Of a stretch of 64,000 nucleotides of DNA, positions 46,205 through 54,434 are shown piece by piece. Origin of the DNA: Vibrio orientalis CIP 102891 = ATCC 33934 (GTDB lineage: Bacteria > Pseudomonadota > Gammaproteobacteria > Enterobacterales > Vibrionaceae); contig NZ_ACZV01000005.1 in NCBI RefSeq assembly GCF_000176235.1, positions 1,426,001 to 1,490,000 on the forward strand, read 5' to 3'. The position numbers were made by a program, and so were the translations under genes. The stretch's first letter is position 1. Every line of letters starts with the position of its first letter. Below the pieces are notes generated by a model. That model saw only the letters and a list, made by a program, of their open reading frames with translations. It had not been told where the DNA came from and did no database searches.

Positions 46205-46690
46205 TTACTTACCGTAGTCTGTCAGCATCTTTTTAAGCAGGCTATTTACATCTTTGGTTTTCTTATTGCGTTTAGTTAATGCGCTAAGTGACGTTGGCAG
46301 TTCAGGTGCTTCTTTTTCACCATCAAGCTCATCAACTTTATCCTTTAATTTCTGCACGGCAGGCAGCAACATTCGGATCTCTTCACCCTCTTCATTTTCT
46401 AAAACAACAATATTTTCCGACTCAACTTGGATGATGGTTAATATACCGTGTTTAATAGATTCAACTTTCTCCCCTACCATAGAGGATTGGGGTGGAACGG
46501 AGCGATCAGAAACTTGACCACTACGCAATTTTGCCGCAGTAATGGCGCGGATGTTTCCAGTATTTTCAAAAGCAACAATCACAGTGTGCGTATTATAGTA
46601 TTCAATCACTGTGACATAACCGTGCTTTTTCGTCTCAAACCTCGCACCAATTTGCATATCATGTGGGGCTTCGAGTTTTTTTATTAACAT
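46205..46690 (-). CDS. unknown 161-aa protein with two tandem SH3-like/phage-type repeats
   Basis: No family name recognised. Residues ~14-58 (GARFETKKHG..., then IVAFENTG) and ~73-115 (GEKVESIKHG..., then IVVLENEEGEE) are two copies of one beta-rich unit. The unit pattern, G-x3-E-(T/S)-x-KHG-x-(V/L)-T-(V/I)-I, recalls small repeats seen in phage proteins and near HNH endonucleases that recognise 'KHG...vi.y....v.v.F.nTG'. The C-terminal ~45 residues are charged and Lys-rich. Monocistronic, lying between the PTS operon and the polyamine block. It could bind nucleic acid, but this is inference. Confidence 0.7.
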   Translation of the reverse strand: MLIKKLEAPHDMQIGARFETKKHGYVTVIEYYNTHTVIVAFENTGNIRAITAAKLRSGQVSDRSVPPQSSMVGEKVESIKHGILTIIQVESENIVVLENEEGEEIRMLLPAVQKLKDKVDELDGEKEAPELPTSLSALTKRNKKTKDVNSLLKKMLTDYGK

Positions 46691-46822
46691 CCAGTGTACC
46701 TGGTACTTCTTATACTATCCGACATATTGTAAGTATATACGTTCATTTATCCTTAATAAATGGCAATATTTTTATTTATTCTTTCAACCGTTATCCCCAT
46801 TGGTATAGTGACTCAGCGCCTG

Positions 46823-46859
46823 AAAAGAAAAACCTACCAGTTCAAAGAACTGATAGGTT
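46823..46859 (-). terminator. terminator of the bauA-mmsA-amidotransferase operon
   Basis: AACCTACCAGTTC and GAACTGATAGGTT pair over 13 positions with one G-T wobble around AAA. On the minus strand TTTTTCTTTT follows. It lies 41 bases after the last stop. Confidence 0.85.
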
Positions 46860-46899
46860 AAATTTTCCCTAACATTAGCTAAATGCAGAGATTGAACAT

Positions 46900-47643
46900 C
46901 TAGAGCACATGGTGCAGCGATGGGGATCGCCTGACTGGTTGCTCAACCATGTTAAGAAAGGAATCAATCCAATGTAGGATCAGAGCCGAGTCTTGTGGCT
47001 TATTCAGTTGTCTGAAGGCATCTTCTGCATGAGCACTACCAATAATCTCACGTCGTTTTTCAACCAATTTGCCAGTAAACTCACTACTAAACTCTGGGTG
47101 TCCTTGTACCGTGAAAATGTGATTATCTTTGGCTAGCATGAAGTTAGGACAAAAGTCATTGCCAGCAATAACCTTCATTCCCTTTGGAACAGTGACAACT
47201 TGATCTTGGTGGCTGACCAGCATCCTCACGCTATCCATTGGTAGGTTCATCCACTTTTTCTGTACGCTGACATTCGCCGTATAACTGCCCAGCCCCCAGC
47301 CTTTTTCAGACTTCATCACTGTGCCACCTAACGCTCTGGCGATAATCTGATGACCGAAGCAAATGCCCACTAAAGGCCGCCTAATCGCTTCGCAGCGACG
47401 TATCCAGCTAACCAGCTCAACAATCCAAGGATCATTATCATAGGCGTTATGGACACTACCGGTGATAATAAACCCAACGCACTGATCCAAACACGGCAAT
47501 TCACCTCGTGTGGCATCATAATCAACGAACTCCAATTGGTTATTCACTTCATAGAGCGATGCCGCAATCATGTCGAAGTACTGTCCATGGTAGCTCGCTA
47601 ACGATGGGTCCACGTGCCCGCAAGTAATGATTCCTATCTTCAT
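46900..47643 (-). CDS. class I glutamine amidotransferase-like protein (possible gamma-glutamyl hydrolase of polyamine catabolism)
   Basis: A 247-residue GATase1 domain. The catalytic triad is visible: nucleophile Cys95 in GICFGHQ, and His181 with Glu183 in QGHPEF. It looks like the GuaA-related stand-alone amidotransferases rather than the peptidase-C26 PuuD/SpuA type. It is the third gene of the bauA-mmsA operon, 7 bases after mmsA, with AGGTGAA before the ATG. Since two gamma-glutamylpolyamine synthetases lie nearby but no PuuD-type hydrolase does, removal of glutamate from gamma-glutamyl intermediates is an attractive but unproven role. Confidence 0.78.
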   Translation of the reverse strand: MKIGIITCGHVDPSLASYHGQYFDMIAASLYEVNNQLEFVDYDATRGELPCLDQCVGFIITGSVHNAYDNDPWIVELVSWIRRCEAIRRPLVGICFGHQIIARALGGTVMKSEKGWGLGSYTANVSVQKKWMNLPMDSVRMLVSHQDQVVTVPKGMKVIAGNDFCPNFMLAKDNHIFTVQGHPEFSSEFTGKLVEKRREIIGSAHAEDAFRQLNKPQDSALILHWIDSFLNMVEQPVRRSPSLHHVL

Positions 47644-47650
47644 TGTTCAC

Positions 47651-49147
47651 CTATTTCATTGTTGGCATAACAAATTCACTTTCCCTTTGACCTTTTGGCC
47701 AACGCGCCGTCACGGTCTTCATACGAGTATAGAAACGTACGCCATCATTACCATGGACATTCAATGGGCCAAAGATTGAACGTTTCCAACCACCAAAGCT
47801 ATGAAATGCCATAGGTACTGGAATTGGAACGTTGACACCAACCATGCCAATTTCTATTTGTTCAGCAAAGTTGCGTGCCGTATCCCCATCACGAGTAAAG
47901 ATAGCAGTTCCGTTGCCAAATTCATGTTCATTAATCATGTTGACTGCATGCTGATAGTCATCAGCTCGCACGACAGAAAGCACCGGCCCAAAGATCTCTT
48001 CTTTATAAATTGTCATGTCTTCGGTTACGTTATCAAACAGAGTACCACCGACAAAGTAACCCGGAGCGCCCGCATTAAAATTACGTCCATCGACGACCAG
48101 TTTGGCACCTTGTTCAACACCAGACTGAATGTAATCAAGCACTTTGTTCTTGTGAGGTTCACTAACCAGTGGGCCCATTTCATTTTCAGGCGTCACACCC
48201 AACCCTGGCCCAACACGTAATGCCTCGACTTTCTGTTTAAGCTTTTCAACTAATCGGTCCGCGGTTTCTTCTCCGACAGCGACGGCAACTGAAATCGCCA
48301 TACAGCGCTCACCCGCCGCACCATATGCCGCGCCCATAATCGCGTTTACTGCTCCATCAAGGTCGGCATCCGGCATCACAACTAGGTGGTTCTTCGCACC
48401 GCCTAATGCCTGCACTCGCTTACCGTTAGCACTGCCTTTAGCATAAATCGCTTCAGCAATTGGCGTAGAACCAACAAAGCTCACCGCAGCGACATCTGGT
48501 GACTCTAGCAACGCATCAACCACTTCTTTGTCACCTTGCACCACATTGAAGACGCCATCCGGAAGACCCGCTTGCTTCAGTAGTTTCGCCAGTACCAAAG
48601 CAGCACTTGGATCTTTCTCTGACGGTTTAAGAATGAAGCTGTTACCACATGCCAAAGAGACTGGAATCATCCACAGCGGAACCATCACCGGGAAGTTAAA
48701 TGGCGTAATACCGACACACACACCAACAGGCTGCATCATTGAATAGCTGTCAATTTCGCGCCCCACATTGAGGGAGTGCTCACCTTTTAGCAGATGTGGA
48801 ATACCGCAAGAGAACTCGACCACTTCAAGGCCACGAGTCAGTTCGCCTAACGCGTCACTGTGCACTTTACCGTGCTCTTCAGTGATCAAAGTCGCGAGAT
48901 CATCCGCGTTCTCTTCCAGTAGCTGTTTAAACTTGAACATAACGCGTGCACGTTGTAGCGGCGGTGTCGCCTGCCACGCTGCCTGAGCATTTTTGGCTAC
49001 CTGTACAACCTCTTCTGCTTCCTGTGCACTTGATAGCTGTACTTGACCACGTCGCTCACCAGTCGCGGGATTAAACAGGTCCGCGCTACGAGAACTTGTA
49101 CTTTCAACTACCGATCCATTTATAAAGTTTGAAACCAAAATCGACAT
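47651..49147 (-). CDS. mmsA: CoA-acylating (methyl)malonate-semialdehyde dehydrogenase
   Basis: A 498-residue aldehyde dehydrogenase of the MmsA type. It oxidises malonate or methylmalonate semialdehyde to acetyl- or propionyl-CoA with loss of CO2. The nucleophile is Cys282 in AAGERCMAIS. The usual general-base glutamate motif LELGG is QALGGAKNH here, as expected for CoA-dependent members. It lies two bases after a beta-alanine-type transaminase, so malonate semialdehyde from beta-alanine is the probable substrate (compare bauA-bauC of Pseudomonas aeruginosa). Confidence 0.93.
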   Translation of the reverse strand: MSILVSNFINGSVVESTSSRSADLFNPATGERRGQVQLSSAQEAEEVVQVAKNAQAAWQATPPLQRARVMFKFKQLLEENADDLATLITEEHGKVHSDALGELTRGLEVVEFSCGIPHLLKGEHSLNVGREIDSYSMMQPVGVCVGITPFNFPVMVPLWMIPVSLACGNSFILKPSEKDPSAALVLAKLLKQAGLPDGVFNVVQGDKEVVDALLESPDVAAVSFVGSTPIAEAIYAKGSANGKRVQALGGAKNHLVVMPDADLDGAVNAIMGAAYGAAGERCMAISVAVAVGEETADRLVEKLKQKVEALRVGPGLGVTPENEMGPLVSEPHKNKVLDYIQSGVEQGAKLVVDGRNFNAGAPGYFVGGTLFDNVTEDMTIYKEEIFGPVLSVVRADDYQHAVNMINEHEFGNGTAIFTRDGDTARNFAEQIEIGMVGVNVPIPVPMAFHSFGGWKRSIFGPLNVHGNDGVRFYTRMKTVTARWPKGQRESEFVMPTMK

Positions 49148-49149
49148 AA

Positions 49150-50481
49150 TTATTCCTTGTATTCAATCGTGCTCAGCACATCACTTAAAATATTAAACAG
49201 TTCATCAATATGGTGTTTTTCAAGAATGAGTGGTGGTGACAAGGCAATAATGTCGCCAGTGACACGTATCAGTGCCCCTTTCTCATAACAGGCTTGGAAA
49301 ACTTGGAAAGCTCGAGAACCCGGCTTACCGGCAATACTCGATAACTCAATACCTGCCACCAGTCCATAGTTTCGCAGGTCAATAACATGCGGCAGCCCTT
49401 TAAGACTGTGTACTGCGTCTTCCCAATATTGCGAAAGGTCAGAAGCACGTGTATACAAGCTCTCTTGACGATAGATATTGAGAGTGGCTAATCCCGCTGC
49501 CGCTGCCACAGGGTGGCCTGAGTAGGTATAGCCGTGAAACAATTCGATCGCCTGACTCTCTGGACTGACCATCGCATCGTGGATCTCATCACTAACAAAC
49601 ACCGCTCCCATCGGGATCGCACCATTGGTGAGTCCTTTGGCACTGGTAATGATGTCTGGAATAACATCAAATTCTTGCGCGGCAAATGGGCTGCCAAGGC
49701 GTCCAAAACCGGTAATGACCTCATCAAAGATCAGCAAAATACCGTGCTGAGTACAGATTTCTCTTAACTTCTTCAGGTAACCTTTTGGTGGCAGAATGAC
49801 CCCTGTCGATCCTGCGATAGGTTCAACAATCACCGCGGCGATGTTGCTCGCATCATGCAGAGTGACGATGTTTTGCAAACTTTCTGCCCAACCAGGATCA
49901 TAATCTGGTAGACCACGGCTAAAACCACTGTGTTCAATACTGAGAGTGTGAGGAAGATGATCTACCCCAGTCAGAAGGCTACCGAAGGTTTTACGGTTGT
50001 TGACAATACCACCGACCGAAATACCGCCAAATCCTACTCCGTGGTAGCCTCTTTCTCGACCAATCAGGCGAGTGCGAGTTCCCTGTCCAATCGTGCGTTG
50101 ATACGCCAGCGCAATCTTCAGCGCAGTATCAACGGACTCAGACCCTGAGTTAGTAAAAAAGACTTTATTCAGTCCTGCTGGGGCAATTTCCGCCAGCTCT
50201 TCAGCAAACTGAAATGGTAGAGGGTGACCCATTTGAAATGTCGGCGCAAAATCTAGGTTATGGATTTGCTGGCTCACAGCTTCGCTGATCTCTCTGCGTC
50301 CATGGCCTGCGTTGCAACACCATAGTCCTGCCGTACCATCGAGCACCTGACGGTTGTCATCTGTGCGATAGTACATTCCTTCGGCTGAAACCATCATTCT
50401 TGGTGATTGCTTGAACTGCGAATTAGCGGTAAACGGCATCCAAAATGCGTCTAGGTTGCTTGTGTTTTCGAGATCCTGCAT
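49150..50481 (-). CDS. omega-amino acid--pyruvate transaminase (BauA-like)
   Basis: A class III PLP aminotransferase of about 443 residues, closest in feel to beta-alanine:pyruvate transaminase: DAFWMPFTANSQFKQSPRMM at the start, FTNSGSESVDTALK, IFDEVITGFGR and the PLP lysine in SAKGLTNGAIPMG. It converts beta-alanine and pyruvate to malonate semialdehyde and alanine. I start it at 50481 because GAGGAA lies eight bases before this ATG. The longest frame begins with TTG at 50499 and another ATG sits too close to the ribosome-binding site. First gene of an operon with mmsA. Confidence 0.9.
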   Translation of the reverse strand: MQDLENTSNLDAFWMPFTANSQFKQSPRMMVSAEGMYYRTDDNRQVLDGTAGLWCCNAGHGRREISEAVSQQIHNLDFAPTFQMGHPLPFQFAEELAEIAPAGLNKVFFTNSGSESVDTALKIALAYQRTIGQGTRTRLIGRERGYHGVGFGGISVGGIVNNRKTFGSLLTGVDHLPHTLSIEHSGFSRGLPDYDPGWAESLQNIVTLHDASNIAAVIVEPIAGSTGVILPPKGYLKKLREICTQHGILLIFDEVITGFGRLGSPFAAQEFDVIPDIITSAKGLTNGAIPMGAVFVSDEIHDAMVSPESQAIELFHGYTYSGHPVAAAAGLATLNIYRQESLYTRASDLSQYWEDAVHSLKGLPHVIDLRNYGLVAGIELSSIAGKPGSRAFQVFQACYEKGALIRVTGDIIALSPPLILEKHHIDELFNILSDVLSTIEYKE

Positions 50482-50534
50482 GTGCATTTCCTCAATCAAT
50501 GACTAAGACGTTGTTGTCTGTGATATCAATTAAA

Positions 50535-50648
50535 GCGTTTCTTTTAATAAACGCCTAACCATTTTGTTAAAATTGTGTTATAAAATATTTAACAAAAACG
50601 ACTATAGCTCGGAAATTTTCGCCATGCAATGTTTAAATTTTAAACATT
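50535..50648. promoter_or_regulatory. three A/T-rich dyads between bauA-like and regulator genes
   Basis: GCGTTT (50535-50540) faces AAACGC (50549-50554). TTTTGTTAAA (50562-50571) faces TTTAACAAAA (50588-50597), perfect 10-bp arms. AATGTTTAAA-T-TTTAAACATT (50628-50648) is a perfect 21-base palindrome. They fill the 244-base divergent promoter region and are likely binding sites for the adjacent cupin-HTH regulator. The 78 bases after 50648 lead to its start. Confidence 0.6.
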
Positions 50649-50725
50649 ACGGGTCAAAAGTGATGAAATAAACACCTATCCGTGTTTAATTTACTAATCA
50701 CCGATGTATTTTGAGGATTCACATC

Positions 50726-51274
50726 ATGGATACGGCAATTGGCACTCGTTTTAAAGCACTTCGTGAGAAAGCAGGACTCTCTCAGCGAGAGCTCGCTAAA
50801 CGTGCAGGGGTAACAAATGGCTTTATTTCTCAGATAGAAAATAACGCGGTCAGCCCCTCAGTGGCCTCTTTAAGCAAATTACTTAGCAAAATACCAACTT
50901 CGATGGCCGAGTTTTTTGCCATTGACGACCCACAACCAGAGCAGTTCTACACACGAAAGGAGGAGCAGCCAGAGATTGGACAAGGAGAGATCAGTTATCG
51001 TCAGGTTGGTCATTTTCATGGCGACCGGCATATCGGTATGCTGCGAGAAACCCTCAAGCCTGATGCCGATACGGGCGAAGAAATGCTCACGCATGAAGGC
51101 CAAGAGTGCGGTGTTGTCGTTCAAGGCCAACTTGAACTTACCGTCGATCTCCATACCGTTACACTCCATGTTGGGGATGGTTATTACTTTGATAGTACCC
51201 GCCCTCACCGTTTTAGAAACACGGCTGAAGAAGAGTGCGTCATCATAAGCGCAAATTCACCAGCAAGCTTTTAA
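50726..51274 (+). CDS. PuuR-like XRE/cupin transcriptional regulator (copy 1)
   Basis: A 182-residue regulator: N-terminal XRE helix-turn-helix (about residues 8-62, GLSQRELAKRAGVTNGFISQIEN) and C-terminal cupin (~105-180), ending IISANSPASF like PuuR. TTGAGGA precedes ATG 50726; five further in-frame upstream codons are ignored. It is divergent from the bauA-like operon and 16 bases upstream of puuC. Family members repress polyamine catabolic genes and let go when putrescine is present. It is about as similar to the second copy at 53 kb as to E. coli PuuR by eye, so the two may share or split targets. Confidence 0.88.
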   Translation: MDTAIGTRFKALREKAGLSQRELAKRAGVTNGFISQIENNAVSPSVASLSKLLSKIPTSMAEFFAIDDPQPEQFYTRKEEQPEIGQGEISYRQVGHFHGDRHIGMLRETLKPDADTGEEMLTHEGQECGVVVQGQLELTVDLHTVTLHVGDGYYFDSTRPHRFRNTAEEECVIISANSPASF

Positions 51275-51290
51275 GGATTAAGGCACAACT

Positions 51291-52778
51291 ATGGATACTA
51301 TGTACTGGCAGAACAAAGCAGAGACGATTAAGTTTTCAACACAAGCGTTTATTAATGGGCAATTGCAAGACGCAAACAGTGGCGAAACATTTGAGATCAT
51401 TAACCCTGCAACTGGCCGTGTTCTCGCGTCTGTTGCGCGATGCGCTCAGCAAGATGTTGATCTTGCCGTATCAGTCGCGCGCCAAACCTTTGAAAGTCGT
51501 ATTTGGGCAGGTTTACCCCCCTCGGAACGAAAGGCCATTCTTCTTAACTACGCCAAAGTGCTCGATGAGCACAAGGAGCAGTTTGCGGTATTAGAATCAC
51601 TCGACATGGGTAAGCCAATCGGAGATGCGATGGGCTATGATGCGCCCGCGACAGCGCGCTGTATTGCGTGGAATGCAGAAGCGATTGATAAGATCTATGA
51701 CGAAGTTGCGCCAGTGACAGAGGGAGCTTTAGCACTGGTCACCAGAGAAGCTCTTGGCGTAGTGGCCGCGATTGTCCCTTGGAACTTCCCAACTGTCATG
51801 GCTGCATGGAAAATCGGCCCTGCGCTTGCGACTGGTAACTCGGTGATCATTAAGCCATCAGAGAAATCTCCACTCACGGCGATTTTACTGGCCGAATTAG
51901 CCAAGAAAGCGGGTATCCCAGATGGTGTGTTACAGGTTCTACCCGGCTTTGGTCACGAAGCAGGGCAAGCGTTAGCACTGCATAACGACGTTGACTGTAT
52001 TACCTTTACAGGCTCAACTGCGGTAGGTAAAAAACTGCTCTCTTTTGCCGGCGAGTCTAACCTTAAACGCGCCTTTATGGAATGTGGCGGCAAAAGCCCT
52101 CATATCGTTAACCATGATGTTAAGGATATTGATAAAGCCGCAGCGACCGCGGTTTCAGCCATCTGTTATAACCAAGGCGAAGTGTGTACTGCGGGCTCTC
52201 GGTTACTGGTTCACTCTTCGATCAAAGATCAGTTTATCGAAAAGCTGCTAGACAAGGTTAAGAACTGGCAGCCAGGTGATCCTCTCGCGTCAGATACGCG
52301 CGTTGGTGCGATTGTTGATGAAGCTCAGTTTAAGCGCGTTCTTGATTACGTTGAGATAGGTCGACAGGAAGGCGCTAAGCTCATCTGCGGCGGTCAACCA
52401 GTACGTCAAGAGACGGGCGGCTACTTTATACAGCCAGCAATTTTTACTGAAGTCACTCGTGAGATGCGTATTTTCCAAGAAGAAATTTTCGGTCCAGTAC
52501 TCTGTGTCTCGACATTTGACACCATCGAAGAGGCAATTGAACTGGCGAATGACAGTGACTACGGTTTAGCTGCCGGGATTTGGACAGCGGATATTTCAAC
52601 CGCTGTACGCTGCTCACGCGCGCTACGTGCTGGCACAGTGTTCGTCAATAACTGGGATGGCGGCGACATGACCATGCCATTTGGCGGCTATAAACAAAGT
52701 GGTAATGGACGCGATAAGTCATTGCACGCACTCGATAAATACACCGAAATGAAATCAACATGGATTGAGTTAGATTAA
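51291..52778 (+). CDS. puuC: gamma-glutamyl-gamma-aminobutyraldehyde dehydrogenase (PuuC-type)
   Basis: An NAD(P)-dependent aldehyde dehydrogenase of 495 residues. Catalytic residues are Glu264 (FMECGGKSP) and Cys299 (GEVCTAGSRL), with the PWNFP and KPSEKSP cofactor segments. Both the motif set and the C-terminal FGGYKQSGNGRDKSLHALDKYTE resemble PuuC/AldH, which acts on gamma-glutamyl-gamma-aminobutyraldehyde and other aminoaldehydes such as 3-aminopropanal and 4-aminobutanal. It is co-oriented with the upstream PuuR-like gene, 16 bases away (AAGG before ATG). It would serve both the gamma-glutamyl and the transaminase routes. Confidence 0.92.
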   Translation: MDTMYWQNKAETIKFSTQAFINGQLQDANSGETFEIINPATGRVLASVARCAQQDVDLAVSVARQTFESRIWAGLPPSERKAILLNYAKVLDEHKEQFAVLESLDMGKPIGDAMGYDAPATARCIAWNAEAIDKIYDEVAPVTEGALALVTREALGVVAAIVPWNFPTVMAAWKIGPALATGNSVIIKPSEKSPLTAILLAELAKKAGIPDGVLQVLPGFGHEAGQALALHNDVDCITFTGSTAVGKKLLSFAGESNLKRAFMECGGKSPHIVNHDVKDIDKAAATAVSAICYNQGEVCTAGSRLLVHSSIKDQFIEKLLDKVKNWQPGDPLASDTRVGAIVDEAQFKRVLDYVEIGRQEGAKLICGGQPVRQETGGYFIQPAIFTEVTREMRIFQEEIFGPVLCVSTFDTIEEAIELANDSDYGLAAGIWTADISTAVRCSRALRAGTVFVNNWDGGDMTMPFGGYKQSGNGRDKSLHALDKYTEMKSTWIELD

Positions 52779-52803
52779 GCTCGCTCACCCGTAAAACGAC
52801 ACA

Positions 52804-52837
52804 TCCCGTGGTACCTTGTTTATAAGGTGTCACGGGA
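52804..52837. terminator. hairpin after puuC
   Basis: TCCCGTG-GT-ACCTT pairs with AAGGT-GT-CACGGGA, an almost perfect stem with one GT/GT internal loop. There is no real T-run. It lies between convergent puuC and the second PuuR-like gene and probably ends both. Confidence 0.6.
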
Positions 52838-52843
52838 CATAAA

Positions 52844-52867
52844 TAGGTAGTTAGGTAGTTAGGTAGT
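52844..52867. repeat. short tandem repeat, TAGGTAGT x3
   Basis: Three exact head-to-tail copies of the 8-mer TAGGTAGT, followed by a decayed TAGTTAAA. A simple microsatellite in the intergenic gap, likely to vary between strains by slippage. No coding effect. Confidence 0.8.
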
Positions 52868-52924
52868 TAGTTAAATAGATAAGTACTTCACGCCAGGCTG
52901 CCATCACCAACAGGGCGCAAAAGT

Positions 52925-53467
52925 TTAAAACGTCGGCGGTGTCGCAGCACTAATCAACTCACACTCGACTTTACCTTTATTTCTGAAGCGGTGCGGCTTT
53001 CTGGTTTCAAAGTAATATGAATCACCCGCTTTAAGCACCTGAGTCTTGCTCCCGACGGTGATTTCAATTTCACCGCGGATCACCACACCACCTTCTTCAC
53101 CTTCGTGCTGCAGAAAATCCGGACCGGTATCTGAACCCGGCGGATAGAATTCACGTAAAATGGCTAGCTGCCTACCTTCACGCTTAGCGCCAACAAGTAG
53201 CATCTTTATCTTGCCATCGCCGAGATCCGCCATTTGATCGACCGTAAAAAAGATGTCGTCTTTCGCCTCGACTTCAAGCGTAAAAAACTCACCCATAGAG
53301 ATTGGAATGGCATCGAGGATTTTCTTCAGTGAACCCACCGATGGATTGACGAGGTTCTGCTCGATTTGAGAAATCATTGAGTTAGTGACACCACTGCGCT
53401 TAGCCAATTCTCTCTGAGACAGCCCGCGCATCGTTCTGATTGTTTTCAGTTGTTTCCCAACATCCAT
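52925..53467 (-). CDS. puuR: PuuR-like XRE/cupin transcriptional regulator (copy 2)
   Basis: A 180-residue regulator with XRE helix-turn-helix (about residues 5-60, GLSQRELAKRSGVTNSMISQIEQ) and C-terminal cupin (~105-178) ending CELISAATPPTF, close to the end of E. coli PuuR. It lies downstream of the pot genes on the same strand but is separated by a strong terminator, so it has its own promoter. It is the natural candidate to control the puuA/spuC/pot operons, while copy 1 sits by the bauA-puuC pair. The assignment of targets is inference. Confidence 0.9.
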   Translation of the reverse strand: MDVGKQLKTIRTMRGLSQRELAKRSGVTNSMISQIEQNLVNPSVGSLKKILDAIPISMGEFFTLEVEAKDDIFFTVDQMADLGDGKIKMLLVGAKREGRQLAILREFYPPGSDTGPDFLQHEGEEGGVVIRGEIEITVGSKTQVLKAGDSYYFETRKPHRFRNKGKVECELISAATPPTF

Positions 53468-53549
53468 GGCCTATCCTCTGAAAGTTATTGCAACACTAAT
53501 AACACAAATTGATTATCATTACGCAAAATTAAGCCAACAATTATAAATA

Positions 53550-53583
53550 AAGGTGATGACATAGCAAGCTATACCATCACCTT
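53550..53583 (-). terminator. terminator of the spuBC-potFGHI operon
   Basis: AAGGTGATG and CATCACCTT pair perfectly, and inside them ATAGC pairs with GCTAT. The minus strand continues TTTATTTATAATT. It lies 9 bases after the potI stop. Confidence 0.85.
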
Positions 53584-53591
53584 CAATGATG

Positions 53592-54434
53592 TTATTCGTC
53601 AGCAAGTTTCATTTCCAGTTGCCGACGCTTTTCCGCTTTGGCCATCACCCACCAAGCGATAAAGGTCGCACAGGCTACCGCCAAGATAATCAACGTTGCT
53701 AGTGCATTGATTTTGGGGCTAACCCCCAACCGCACGCTGGAGAACACCACCATCGGTAATGTCGTCGCACTTGGCCCAGAGACAAAGCTCGCTATCACTA
53801 GATCATCAAGAGAGAGTGTAAACGCCAGTAGCCAGCCAGCTAGAATCGCTGGAGCAATCGTCGGTAAGGTAATTTGGAAGAACACTTTCCACGGTGGCGC
53901 ACCCAAGTCCATCGCCGCTTCCTCAATCGAGCGATCGACCTCTTGAAGGCGAGAGCTGACGACAACTGTTACATAAGCTGTACAGAAAGTCACATGGGCT
54001 ATCCAGATGGTCAACATACCCCGCTGCGAAAAAATATCGAACACTTGTCCGAGTGCTATAAACAGCAGCAGCAATGACAAGCCCGTAATCACTTCCGGCA
54101 TCACCAGTGGTGCAGTGATCATAAAGGCAAAGCCGGTTTCACCACGGAATTTGCCAAATCGATTCAAGACAAATGCCGCGATGGTGCCGAGAACAACCGC
54201 AGCACTGGCCGACAGGAAGCCGATTAACAAACTCAGCTTAACCCCGCCCATCAGCAGATCGTCTTCTAACAGCTCAAAGTACCACTTAATAGAGAAACCA
54301 GACCATACCGTTACCAATCTGTTCTCATTAAATGAATAGATAATAAGAATCATAATGGGTAGGTATAGAAACGTTAGACCCGCCGCGAGTATTGCCCACT
54401 TCCATTTGGTTTTGTATACAGGTATTGCGTCCAT
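53592..54434 (-). CDS. potI: putrescine ABC transporter permease PotI
   Basis: One of two inner-membrane permeases of the polyamine importer. The 280 residues form about six membrane helices with the EAA loop (EEAAMDLGAPPWKVFFQITLPTI). FTLSLDDLVIASF near the end is characteristic of PotC/PotI. The start codon overlaps the potH stop as TAATG, so translation is coupled. It is the last gene of the operon before the terminator. Confidence 0.93.
   Translation of the reverse strand: MDAIPVYKTKWKWAILAAGLTFLYLPIMILIIYSFNENRLVTVWSGFSIKWYFELLEDDLLMGGVKLSLLIGFLSASAAVVLGTIAAFVLNRFGKFRGETGFAFMITAPLVMPEVITGLSLLLLFIALGQVFDIFSQRGMLTIWIAHVTFCTAYVTVVVSSRLQEVDRSIEEAAMDLGAPPWKVFFQITLPTIAPAILAGWLLAFTLSLDDLVIASFVSGPSATTLPMVVFSSVRLGVSPKINALATLIILAVACATFIAWWVMAKAEKRRQLEMKLADE

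Noticed and set aside
50487..50499. Upstream starts (TTG 50499, ATG 50487) for the BauA-like gene
   Set aside because: GAGGAA abuts ATG 50487 with no spacing and follows the TTG, while it sits at proper distance from ATG 50481.
52844..52867. Tandem TAGGTAGT repeats as a possible CRISPR or iteron array
   Set aside because: Only three 8-base units, no spacers, no cas or replication genes. It is a simple sequence repeat.
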